Positions 1-12,200 of a stretch of DNA of 64,000 nucleotides are shown piece after piece. How positions within the stretch are numbered: position 1 is the first letter of the stretch; the number at the start of each line of letters is the position of its first letter. This DNA comes from Antedon mediterranea (Eukaryota > Echinodermata > Crinoidea > Comatulida > Antedonidae). The notes under the pieces are model-generated. The model was given only the letters and a program-made list of their open reading frames with translations. It was not told where the DNA came from and searched no databases. The stretch is taken from positions 38,551,795 to 38,615,794 of the forward strand of contig NC_092670.1 of NCBI RefSeq assembly GCF_964355755.1, given 5' to 3'. Both the position numbers and the translations under genes were made by a program.

Positions 1-159
1 TTTTGGGAAATCTGTAATTATCTTAACATGCTGAACTCGTTCCAGCATGGCCCTATATTGTAATACGAGTTTAGTAATACTGATTTGGCAACAAAACTGT
101 AATGAAGTTAGTGCCATTCTATTTCCAAACAGATAATATGTTTTTTACCACCTTAAATT

Positions 160-680
160 AAAGATGTAAAAATAATGTTTACAATTTTTTTGTTGTTGTT
201 GAATATGCCATTATAATGTCACATAATAGTTATCCACTTTATTGGCTGCCATCCAATGGATTTTTGGTTGAATTTAACCATTTATCATGTTATTTTACAA
301 GTGAAAACATTATTTTTTCAGGTTTTTTTCTACGGAGGTGATTAACTTTTTTTTTGTCTTGTGTGGGTTCGTTCGTCCCACTTTTATTATCATACTCTGT
401 TATAAATGTTATATTTTTTGAACATATTTTTTTCTCTCGTTTATATCTTACAATGTTAAAAGTAATTGTAATAAAAACATTGCATTCGTTATTTTACGTT
501 TAAAAAAAGTAATTTAAATATATAAAATAATTAACAAAATGCCTAATAAAAGACAATAAAAATTGATTAAAAACGTACTTTTGACATTAACTTTATTAAA
601 ACTACAAAGTAACCTATTCAAAGTCTGATTTAATTAATCTTCAGTTTTCATGTTTTTTGGGGAAAATACATCTTTTAACA
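160..680. mobile_element. Inverted-repeat element T (copy 1, degraded and interrupted)
   Basis: Blocks here match two other places in the window (13740-14025 and 55716-56050): a segment around 'ATGTCACATAATAGTTATC', a segment around 'GAATTTAACCATTTAT', and an end near 'AATACATCTTT'. The order is kept, but about 200 bp of extra AT-rich DNA interrupts the right half. It looks like a non-autonomous DNA transposon relic. Confidence 0.5.
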
Positions 681-1072
681 AAACAAATTGAAACAATCAT
701 GAGTATGTATATAGCCCTAAAAAATGTAAATCATAAAAAATAATAAGATAATTATAATAATAACAACTTAATTGCCCATGTAATGAACAGAAATAAAATG
801 TATATTGTCGGTAATCGATAATAAACATAACAAGAATAGTGTCTAGACAGATAGCAACGGAGTATTAATTATGAGTTTAACACCTGAATTACGTATCGAT
901 CGAACTGTGAGAGTACGGTTAGTCCTTGTACTCAAATTTACCGTTAGATTGTACCTTGTATGTGCGGCGTTCCTAAAGGAAATTCGACATTGATAAAGAT
1001 GTCTATTTTGTAAACCTTGATTATCATTTAAGGTCGATTATTTCTTATTGTTGTTATAGGTATACTGCCATC

Positions 1073-1139
1073 TGATCAATATCCTGATCAATATCTTGAT
1101 CAATATCCTGATAAATATCTTGATCAATATCTTGATCAT
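1073..1139. repeat. 12-bp tandem repeat (TGATCAATATCY)
   Basis: About 5.5 copies of a 12-bp unit start at 1073, 1085, 1097, 1109, 1121 and 1133. Most units contain the palindrome TGATCA. This is a simple minisatellite in intergenic DNA with no sign of function. Confidence 0.9.
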
Positions 1140-1941
1140 TATTTATGCAAAACAAAAGAGACAAATCTCTTTAAAATATCCTATACAAGACAAAAATGGC
1201 AAAAGGCTTCCTACTTTCTAGAAATTTTATCAGATAATCTATATTGTTTTGACAACAGTTACTACAGTGCCGATTTTCCCCCTAACGGTGTATGTATTAT
1301 GTGCATCTACATGCCATAGGCCTATTATAAAATAAATAATAAAATCATAAATTATTTAGGAAAAATAGATATTAACACATGATATTGCATTGATTTTATA
1401 ATCAATTTTAATTTCACATTAAAGCGTATGTATAACAAAAATGGAAAAGAGTTACCCAAAAAAACCCAGGTGGCGAAAGTACATTTTAATTTAATAGTAT
1501 ATAACCTTGTACTTATATTCCCTGTGGAGCTAAGTATGTTTTTTTGGCAATCATGTGAAACGTTGTATTTGCCAATAAAGATAAGAATACCTATTATTAT
1601 GTTTGTTGAGAATATCAATTTTTAAACCGCAAGTTTATCGAGAGAGCCTTGACTGTGGTGTGCGGCTTAATCCTTCTGCTCAAGATGTCATGTTTTAGAC
1701 TTTCCTTTATCCAAACAATGAGTGACAGACCGTCAGGTGTAATGAAAAATAGTACACATGGGATAATATCAACGGGTGGGAGATCATGTATTTTTCAGGT
1801 AAGTAAGCTTTTTCTAAGCCTGTGGGATAAAATTGGATTTTGAAATAATTAATGAAGGTTGAAAACCAAAACCTGATAATCACCACCCTTCTAAAACAAC
1901 TGAATAACTAGGGGTCATTGTTTTATAATGTTAAAATACTT

Positions 1942-2661
1942 AAAGCTCTGTCTACACTATCAAACTGTGTGTTACAAAAAAATGTGATGTGACACGATGA
2001 TGTCATATTACTACCATATTGTTTGATAATATTAAAATGCTTTAATTAAGATTGAAGAAAATATTGACTCAATCTATCGATTTAATTTGTTTTTAAAATG
2101 GAAACAATGAAAAGAAATAAAACCAGCAATTTATATATAAAATAAAAGCATGTCAATGAATAGAAGTGTAAAAAATATCTTCGATAATGTATTTCTAAAA
2201 AACTATAACTACACTGTTTAAAAAAAGTCCAGTATGATCACCACTTTTACGTACCATTGTATGATAAGCAAGAATCGAAAATTATAAAAAGTTTACAAAT
2301 AAATTTTAATGTAGAAAGGATGTATAATAATGTAAGTAGGTGTATACAACAACAAAAACAAAAGAAAACAAAATTACCCTTAAAGTTTCAAACACCGAAA
2401 AGAGATTACTTTTTTTTGTGAGAAATATTCAAGGTCATGCAAGTACTCAGCAGTACGGGGATTAACCAACAACGAAGGGGATTACACTAATATTTATTTT
2501 TACCTTTATAGATTTAATCAGGATAAAGCAATATTTATAATGGTAAAGCCATGGAGTCTAAATTTGTACAGGTGTACCTCCAATTCGAAATATATATTCT
2601 AATTTATAAAAAAAAAATTCTGGAACGGAGTATTAATTTTGTTGATAGTGTAGACAGAGCT
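1942..2661. mobile_element. Long element bounded by the MITE-A terminal inverted repeat
   Basis: The left end reads AAGCTCTGTCTACACTATC and the right end is its reverse complement, GATAGTGTAGACAGAGCT. The interior is about 700 bp of AT-rich DNA, against about 150 bp in the other copies of this family in the window. It may be a longer founder, or a short copy split by another insertion. No transposase reading frame is visible. Confidence 0.6.
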
Positions 2662-5600
2662 GGATTGGAACAAGGACATTAACCAACAAGCTGCAGCTCC
2701 AATACTTTTTTTGCTGATCAACCTGACCACACGAAATGATATATATAATACAATTCCTCCTCAAACTTAATTTATATGTTTTCTTACTTTTTAATCTTTC
2801 TCAGTTTACTTTATTTTTTTTTTTGTAATTTGTTCTTATGTCAATTTTGTTTTGTATATATAATATGTGTATGTATTATTTTTCACTGTAAACTTGTTGC
2901 ACATCTCATTGAGACTGTGCCTCTGATTTAAAAAGAGACATTTTTTTAGCACCTGATAAATCTGTTATTCGTTATTTTGCAGTTTATATAGCAATTTACC
3001 TGATTCTCATTGCTGTATTTCCCCATGCTATCTACAATATTTGCCCAGTATAGGTTAAGGCTTGAGTATGGTACAGTATTACGATATGCCATAATTGTGA
3101 TGTGATGTTGTATTCTCTGATACTGGGCCAAGATACAGTACCGAGAAGTTTAAAAAATATCACATAACATATATTAATTTTTAATAATAATGATTTATAT
3201 ATCTAAACATTAGCAAATGATATGGCATGCGGCAACAGTTTATTTGTCTTTTTTTCTGTTTAGGGGTTCGTATAAAAAACTATTAAGACAAGTTCTTTTA
3301 CTTCTATTGCCGATCCCTGAAATTTTTCATATTGTTACCATTTAACTTATTGTAAATTGCTTGTTTTTTTTCTTGACTCTTTCAAATAAATGTTGATTAA
3401 AAAAAATGAATGAATCATATGAGTAATTCCAGTAGGCCAAGTTCTTGGTAAAAAGGACATTGCCGGTAGAAGCAATAACTAACGCATTACATTGTTTTGT
3501 CAAAATTTCAGGAAATAGCGGCTTTATAAAGATCAAATTCATTGTCAATATGATGTGGAAATCGCTTTTCCCTTCTTTCTTCGATGGACAGACAGAATGG
3601 ACAAAGAAGAAACCATAACAAAGAAATCAACTTCTCTAAAATCACAAAGACTATAGATTAACAGAGTGCCACATGGTGCTGCATCGTGTGATTGTCTTTA
3701 TATACAATTATTTAAATACGCATGTCTATTCTAGTTGATTGATATCAATATTACGTCAGTTTTTATGATTAATAAAACTATTCGAGATGAAAAAGACATT
3801 TTTCACGCGTCGTCGATCAACTTATGTACGCTCAATGCACGCGCTTCTCTCTACATATGCCCCAAGGGCGCCCAGTGCGTGAAATAAATTAACTGAACAG
3901 TTCACTTCTTGTATGTAGTCATATTATAAGGAAACTATATAAAAACATAGAAGTTTACAGTGGGCACATTCACATCAAGGCCAAGGGAAACACATACACT
4001 TTTGTTTAAACATTCTCCTATGTATACCTCTATCCATAACATTACATTTATTGATGAATACATACCTACATGACATTTTAAAGGGGATGGTTGCTAGAAA
4101 ATGTCACATGGTGTTTTTCTGGAGGGGCGGGGGATAATAAATCATGAAGCATGACCATCTCGAGATGATCTAATAGAATGTTTTTTCAGCAGACTCAAAT
4201 TTTGAAATAACGGGATGAATAAATAAAAAAAGAGACAGGATTTCGACAACCTCTAATTTTCTGGAATTTGTTATTAACTCTATTCGACCGGTTAACTTAA
4301 TTTTGTTTAGGCCTAGGCCTACTTTCGATAATTGTAAAAAACAATTAGCACAAACAGTGAAGTGCCCCACTAACTGAATAAAAGTCTAGACATTTTTTTC
4401 TAAGTCTAAGTCTCATTTTACTGAGTTACAGCGGCCTGAACCTAGAATTTTTGTTATGTTAAGCAGTATACCGTACCATACTCACACGACATGTAAAGAC
4501 ACGTGTAGACACCGGCAGCATATAACTCTTCATTATAAATTTGCTTACATTGCAAAAAATAAAAACGAGTATAGATATATAAAGGTTAGAATACCACATA
4601 CACTCTTGGGAAATACAGGGTGTTTGTAAAAAGTGGAAAACTAATGGAATAATGAACCACAACTTAACCTAATGCATGATTTCAATGGTTGTCAACTGAT
4701 CATCGGATAATAAGTCAAGGCTGGGGATGATTTTATCAACTTAAAAACAAGAATAAGCAACAGCACGCGCGACCTTATTTGCGCGATTAACCCAATTGGT
4801 TTGTCTGTGTATAAGAACACACTGACATCCTCTACTGTACAAATGGTCAAAAAAATCCCGAGAGAATTCTAATTTTTATTTCCTGTAAATCAGAAATCAA
4901 ATCGTTCTACGAACTCTGACTATGTATTGATGGTCAAAAGAAACTCTTGTGCTGGGTGCGAACGTACTTAGCAGATCACGTTTTTACATTTATGCGTAAA
5001 TATCTTGTAAAGAATAATTGATATAATCTATCGTCTGAACAATTTTGTGAAGTCCTAATTTTTTTTAGTCACCCAAATTATGCGAACATCGAATGATTCA
5101 GTGAAGGATCCAGGATTTTTAAATAGGGACACCAAATTGCAACGCATGGTGCAAAAATGACAGACATATGTAATATTTCATTCAGCATTTAATTTTGTTT
5201 AAACAGTAAAGTCCATGAACAACAATACATAATAATAATATTTTTTAACAGATTAAATTTAAAATAAAATAAATTAATTAATTAGAAGTAAAAAAAACTT
5301 CTCCAATAAACGTGACATCAGTATCATACTGTATTTGTTAACAATTAACATTATTTTTTTATTAAATTTAAATTTTCTTCTTCTCTTTCTTAAAAAAGTA
5401 TATATTATAATATTAATATTTTGGAAATTAATCTTTACCAATTATGAACTTTTATTATACCTAAAATACATCAATGGACTAGCTTTGACAACAATTTAAA
5501 AAAATTAAAATTTCCAATAGTTTCCATAAAGATATAAACTTTCTTCGTTAAACTATCAAACATCCAATAAAAATTAATAATAATTAGGCTAAAGACAAAA

Positions 5601-6085
5601 ATAAGTTTTTACAAACACTATTCATCTTGATGTTTAGATAAGACCATATTTTATAGTTTATAGTTAATTTTGTTTTTGTTTGCTTAGTTTAGTTATTCAT
5701 GTCTTTATTTTTCTATAATGTTCTGCATTGTTTGCTGGACCGCACTGCATACTGTGAGTGCCACTGATACAAAGGTGTATATGGTCAACAAATAAATAAT
5801 GAATAAAGTCTTTTTTTTTTAAAGTAAAAAAAAATTAGGATTAAAACATGGTTACACATTTCTTGTTCTTACAACACAGTGGTACTAACATTTTTTTTAA
5901 ACACCAGTATAGTGTAAAGTCATTAATATTATGACTGTACACTTATCTTTTTTCTTTTAAACGATTGCTAAAACCCGAACAAGGACTTAACAACAAACCA
6001 AGGATAAGAACAAAATGCACGAAATCAGGAAACCTGGATTTACTTTCCAGGGGCCAGAGCCTACAAAGATGTCCTTCGTAAAACT

Positions 6086-6093
6086 TATAAAAG
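6086..6093 (+). promoter_or_regulatory. TATA box of gene 1
   Basis: TATAAAAG lies 62 bp upstream of the ATG at 6148. With normal spacing, transcription would start near 6115-6120, giving a short 5' leader of about 30 nt. No competing TATA motif lies nearer the start codon. Confidence 0.6.
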
Positions 6094-6147
6094 GTGATGT
6101 AGATGACAAGTTAGAGCAGAACGTCCGTGGATCCTAGATCCGTCAAG

Positions 6148-6237
6148 ATGTCCCAACGATACTTGCTTCAAGCTTTCCTACTATTGGCTATTTGTATGAC
6201 GTCATCGGCTTTTATTTTAAATTGGTTCGGAAATAAT
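6148..6237 (+). CDS. Gene 1 exon 1: signal peptide
   Basis: Thirty codons begin with MSQRYLLQAFLLLAI, a basic start followed by a Leu/Ala core and a small-residue site (TSSA) before residue 22. This is a standard secretory signal peptide. The exon ends in phase 0 at a clear donor (GTAAGT). The start was chosen because it is the first ATG after the TATA box and it opens the signal sequence. A CRE-like palindrome TGACGTCA (6197-6204) happens to lie within the coding sequence. Confidence 0.85.
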
Positions 6238-9200
6238 GTAAGTTTTAACTTATTTTAACATTAGTTTGAAACAAAATGAGCTTATCTTGTAATCTCGATA
6301 AAAAACAAAGCAAATTATTTCTGAATATTTTGTTTTAATTTAATCAGATTATTGTACATTTTAATATTTAAATTTTTTTTTTTCTATTCCATTGTTAGAA
6401 TTATTATAATACGGTATGTTTAAAAATCCATTGTCTTGAATACTAGAAGATGGCTAACTAGAAAGACTCGCTAAAGACTCGCTAATGACTTTGTTTTAGT
6501 TTCTATGTAAAATATTACTTAAAATTTATTTTGATATCATTTTGAAAACACTAATACTGAGGAGAATTCGTTTGTCTTTTAATAACGCTATAATATGCCA
6601 GCTACAATAGGCGATTGACTTACTTAATATTAATTATTTTTCCAAATTGATCTGGATAGATACAAACAAATTTATTTAGTTTTTTAATCACTAAAAAAAA
6701 TTTCAACAAATTCATTTTGATTTTGTAGTTTTTACTTTACCATTTAATTCAATACTATTACACTCTTCTTACTCACTTAACTATTTCTTCTTATTAAAAA
6801 AAATAGTTTTGACATATAGTTTAACAGTTTGAAATTAAAATCATGTGAGTTTTTCCAGAAAACAAATATTTTGTTTCTTAATTATAATTATATATAATTT
6901 ATCTAAAGTTGTATCAAATATTTAATTGTCTCTTAGAATTGTTATTTTTGTTTAATATACCGTTATTTTTCACATAATAGTAATTTAAAGAAGAATATAC
7001 CGGTAGTCATTCGGAAGTCAATGAGTTTTTAATTACTATTAGATTTTGCTACCGTATTTTTTAAGTGAATAACTTTAGTAAAACTATACAAATGGTCTAT
7101 TCAATGTATTTTTTCTTGTTCTGGGCGATATATCAAACAACTGAACAATTTAGAATTAGTAACAACAAAAATGCTTTCTTTATTTATGTGACAAAAGATA
7201 TGATGTGCCCATATATGGACATGATGTGATATCGCTACCATATTTAAGCATATCACTACCATATTTGGCCACATCACATTTTTTTGTGGCATAAAATTTA
7301 ATAGTGTAGACAAAGCTTTAAGTAGCAAATTTGAATAAGGATTATAGAAGCTTGGTTTAAGTATAAACTTACTAAATATTACACAACCTTTCAAATCAAA
7401 TAGACAGGCGATATATGTATAAGGTAATTTATTAAGCAAACACGTTTTTAAACATTAGGTATTTTCAGGAAAGATTGTAATTTCATTCCTTGGTATTTTC
7501 TGCATCATTAAATACCAATATCGTCGCTCATCGGCTTTAATGTCTTAGTTTCAATACCCATATTTTTGCGGGTCTTTTACCGAAACTTCTAAACAACTGA
7601 TCTTAAGTTCTAACTTGTGATTTATTTCTTGGTGTTGCTAGTAATCACTGTGTATTACTAGGCACTTCTTTTAGGCTTTGTTCACATGAACACTAGAACG
7701 CAAGGACATAAACATCATAACCGCCGACGGATGATTGGTAACAATACTTGAGCAGCTGCATGTAGGCCTACGCCCTTTTGCGTTGCGTCTTAGTGGAACT
7801 AAGTTTTACCTTGGTTCCCAATTGGACGCAACGGAACAACGTGACACAACAAAGCAAGTGAGTTGACCAATCACAAGCGACAGTCAGATGACCCATTGCG
7901 TCGTGATTGGTCCGCATACTTGCGTTGTGATTACGTCTTTTCGCTGCGTTCCTATAGTGGAAAACAATCTCTTAATATGTAAATCCAACACATACATTAC
8001 TAATAATTTTATAAACAACCAAATAATTATAATCTTTTTACGTCACAGAAAGAAACTGATGCCGATAAAGACAGTGAAGACGTATTTGGGGTCAGGGCAC
8101 ATGCCGAAGAAGGTTCGTGTAGCCAACTTATTTTAAAATGTTTTAATTACAGCAAAAATATAAAACAAAAGTCTATACATTATTGGGTGCATTGCAGTTG
8201 TGTTATATATTTTAATATATGTTAATAAATCTCAACTTTGGTTTCTTAAACAAATACCTACACTTTATCATCCTAAATCGGCGCAAACATAAAAAAACAC
8301 GACCTTTGTCCAAGTTTGTCTGTCCTACCTTATTGAACATTTCCTTAGTATGTTTATATTCCAATCAATCCGAAAACATCACTTCGTTTGCCCTTGCGGT
8401 GTAGATTCCTGGGCTCGTGATCCGTCATTTCTCAGGAAGCACTTCAGGTCATTATAGGCGGTGTATCACCAACACCTTATCAAATCTGTGTCAATAATAC
8501 GTCGTATGCATGCTAGCCAGGAAATAATAGACTGGCGTTATTTTACATTCCTTTATGTACTAGGGTAAAGGTACTATTGGTATATAGGCTAACAAGACAC
8601 ATTTTGTACATTAATGTTCCAAGTACAGTTCAAATGAGTTTGTTGGTCTATTTGCAAAATGCTAAGTCACCAACATCAAAAACACCCACGAATATTTACC
8701 ACCATTATGGCGCGAATTGCGAATGGTGTTCCGTGATTGCTGCCTGGAATACGGTGGCCAGAATAACATACGCTTTGAATAATGTTTGCATAATCAGGAT
8801 AATTGTATCATATCTTCATCGTTTACTAAATTGTAAGCATCAATTGTAATAATACTGTTGAACCCAATAGATTGCCTTAGTTGAACTTAATAAATTTAAT
8901 TCTGGAACCGTACCACTGTAGCCTACAGTCTAGTAACTCTTGGACAACTATGTTTAGACATGTTCTTCAAAAACATGTGTGTAGTTAGCCAACCAAATAA
9001 GACGCATTGTATTATTAGTCTAATTAAAATAATATATTTAAATATAAAATTCACCTGATGAAATTACACAAACACTGGTATGCCTACTCAATAATAGCCA
9101 AAACATGAGAAGTTTGTTCGGTATTAGCTATTAATTAGTGGAATGCCATACTCTCCTCAATCACACGATGTAGTATAGTAGCGTAGCCTAAATACAATTG

Positions 9201-12200
9201 TCAAGTAGGTTTGAAAAAAAGTTAAGTTAAGTTATCTAAAGCTCTGTCCACTACACATCAAACGTGTCAAAAAAGTGCCCATATATGGACATGATGATGT
9301 CATCACTACCTTATTTGTGTATATCACTACCATATTTGGGCACATCACACTTTTTTGTCAAACTAGTTTGATAGGTAGACAGAGCTTAAGTAAGGCAGGT
9401 AAGCAAACATTTGTCATGATTATTCTTGTTGTATTTCAGTTATAGAATGTCCGTCGGACATGGAATTTATAGAGTGTGGAGGGCCTTGTCAGGCGACTTG
9501 TACCAATCCCTATGCCGAGTGTCCTACTGATGGACCAGAATGTATAGGGTATTGCAAGTGCAAAGACGGTCTGGTACGTCAAGGTAACCGTTGTATACCG
9601 TTAGGTGAATGCCGATGCGAATACGATGGCAATTTGATGAATACTGGAGACGTCATTAATGTTGACTGCAATAATTGGTGAGCACATCTTATGTTATCAG
9701 GGTATCCTTCCTTCCTTCCAGAGCACATTATAATCACATCATCAATATATTGCATAAATATTAGTAGTCGTCATTTTCGCACGCGTGTCTAGTGTAGACG
9801 CGTGTCTAGTGTAGCCCTGGGTTTAAAATATATATTATTTTTAAAAAAATATATGACCTAACATGTACCAACATTGACAATCACTCAGTGATTCAGGACC
9901 CTTTTGGATCATAGGGGCTTATTTCACAACATTTGTTCTGGTTAACCACGTTCACAAAAATGTTTATTATTATTAATATTGATGTGAAGGTTTATATTTA
10001 TTTTTTTAATAAACAATAAATTTTAACTGGAGCTCCCCTTTAATTTAACTTGATTGTTGGAAGAGTTTGCTTATACAGAGATTAGCGCCCTCTATTTTAT
10101 TCGGAAAGTTAGTGAGGTCCCTGGATTTCTGACGGCTTTTACCTATGTCATGTAGGATGCTGCTGTTTTTTTGAAATATTGTTGTCTGGATTCTGGAACG
10201 CTAATTGACGTATTTTAAAGACATTAACAAGAAACCAATACTAACACATATTCAAGGTAGTCTGAGTGGGTTAATAGCTAGGCTGACTAGCTAATTAAGC
10301 TAGGACTTAGCCCGGTCGGTGTAGCCTAGGCCTAGCTAGGCCTAGCCTAAAAGCCGCCTTGAGGAAGCAGCGGGTGTGCAGTCTACCGCCAGCAGACGGT
10401 TTCCCTGCTGGATGTGAGGAAGCAGTGTGGGTGTGCAGCCTACCGCCAGCAGACGGTGTGCCTGCTGCTGGATGCGAGGCTCAGTCAGACAGAATTGATA
10501 AAGCAAGGCCATGGTTTAATCTGACTGTGTTATCTGATTATCTGAATCAGATTGTGTTATATTATTTATATTTTATTTGTTTTGTTTTGAGGAGCCTATT
10601 CACCACAAGCTTTGCTTTCTTTTAGGCTCCTCCACTTTATATTTATATATTTGTAAAGTGAAATAAATAAATGAAAATGAAATGAAATGAAATGACTGTT
10701 CAGGCCTAGCCTAGGCCTAGCTAAGTTTTGCAAACTGATTGAACATTGCAACTTTATTTTTATTTTGTTTACAGTACTTGCAATGGTGACCAATGGGAGT
10801 GTACTGAAAATAAATGTGGAGGTATGACTAGGCCTAGTTTATATATATTTTTTTCTTTATCCTATGCTTTTTTCCAATTTCTAACACGTTTGCATGTTCT
10901 TTCTACTAGTATGCAATATAAGCTTTATTTATTAATATTTTCAATGATAATATAGCGCCAATGATAATTATTTTGTATGCCTTCTTTCTCTTAGCCACCT
11001 GTTGGACTGCCGGTCTTGGCTCTTTCAAAACATTTGACAACAAGTACTACGAACATGAAGGTAACTGCGAACACTACCTTGCAAAGAACTGCCAACCTCA
11101 AGGTACGAAATACGAGATCAGATTGAAAACCGAGAACTGCTACGCTCAGGCCTCTGGTAAAGACAACCTGTGTAGAAAGTCCATCAACATCAGATACAAA
11201 GGGAGCAATGTTCGCGTGGGTTATGCCAGTGAAGTCATGGTTGATGGCGAAGAAATTGCCGTTTTCCCATGGTCTGAGCCTGGTATCTTCATTGAAAAAC
11301 CAGTATATCATACAACCAAGGTATGTGTTTACATGTATATAAAATATTTAGTTAATCATACATTTTTTAAGTAACTAAAATTGTATTCATTATTTAAACT
11401 GTTTCCTTTGGTTTAAAAACTCTTATTTCCCCAGAAATGTATTACATGCCTACTTAAACTCTGTCTGCACTATCAAACTAGTTTGAAAAAAAAAGTGTGA
11501 TGTGCCTAGATATGGGAGTGATGATATCAATCAATCAATCAATCGTTCGATTTATATAGCGCCATTCCAACATTCATTGCTCATGGCGCTCATATGCTTA
11601 AATATGACATCATCATTTCCATATATGGGCACGTCACATTTTATTTGTCACATAAAGTTTGATAGTGTAGACAGAGCTTTAATAACTTAATCAGTTTCTT
11701 CTCAGATTGTTTGATAAAAACATGGTTAAACGTATAACTATATTACACTATTTATAATATATACAATAAATATAAATGTGTAAAGGTCCATCATTTATTT
11801 TTTTCATAGGTCACTTTGGATATTGGGATTGAAATACTTTTTGATGAGCAAACACGTGTTCAAGTTTTCGCCAACAATGATCTCATTGACGCCACGTGTG
11901 GTTTGTGTGGAACGTTCAACAACAACATCGATGACGAGTTTCTTACTCCCTCAGGTAAAAAGACTAAACACATTTAAACAACTCTTTAAACTAAGCTAAG
12001 ACGCAATGCAAGAATGTAAATTAAGCGCAATCCAAGAACGTATTTGACCAAAAGCAAGCGATTAAAATCTGTCTACACTATCAAACTTTATGTGACAAAA
12101 ATGTGATGTGCCCATATTTGGACATGATGATGTCATATCACTACCATATTTGGGCATATCACTGTACTATTTTGGGCACATTACACTATTTTGATAGTGA

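Larger units (their letters stand above)
1..6085. other. Intergenic, AT-rich, repeat-derived sequence
   Basis: I see no gene here. The open frames are all short (under about 90 codons), lack domain signatures and fall in AT-rich DNA. The region holds a copy of an inverted-repeat element (about 160-680), a 12-bp tandem repeat (1073-1139) and a long element bounded by MITE-like ends (1942-2661). Near 5750-5815 there are AATAAA-like motifs that could mark the 3' end of an old retroelement or an upstream transcript, but nothing coding precedes them. Confidence 0.6.
6238..9439. other. Gene 1 5' introns: no D1 VWD or C8 exon found
   Basis: Apart from the tentative exon at 8049-8112, this stretch shows only AT-rich intron, MITE-A copies (7198-7320, 9238-9388) and two adjacent MITE-B copies (7672-7969). 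None of the reading frames contains VWD hallmarks (GDPHY, TFDG, CGLCG) or the Cys-rich C8 pattern. The first D assembly present in gene 2 is therefore missing here, not just unannotated. Confidence 0.65.

Noticed and set aside
8219-8849. Two short open frames (61 and 90 codons) in the 5' intron region of gene 1
   Set aside because: No VWD, C8 or TIL signature, no phase-compatible splice sites, and AT-rich composition. I looked here for the missing D1 and did not find it.
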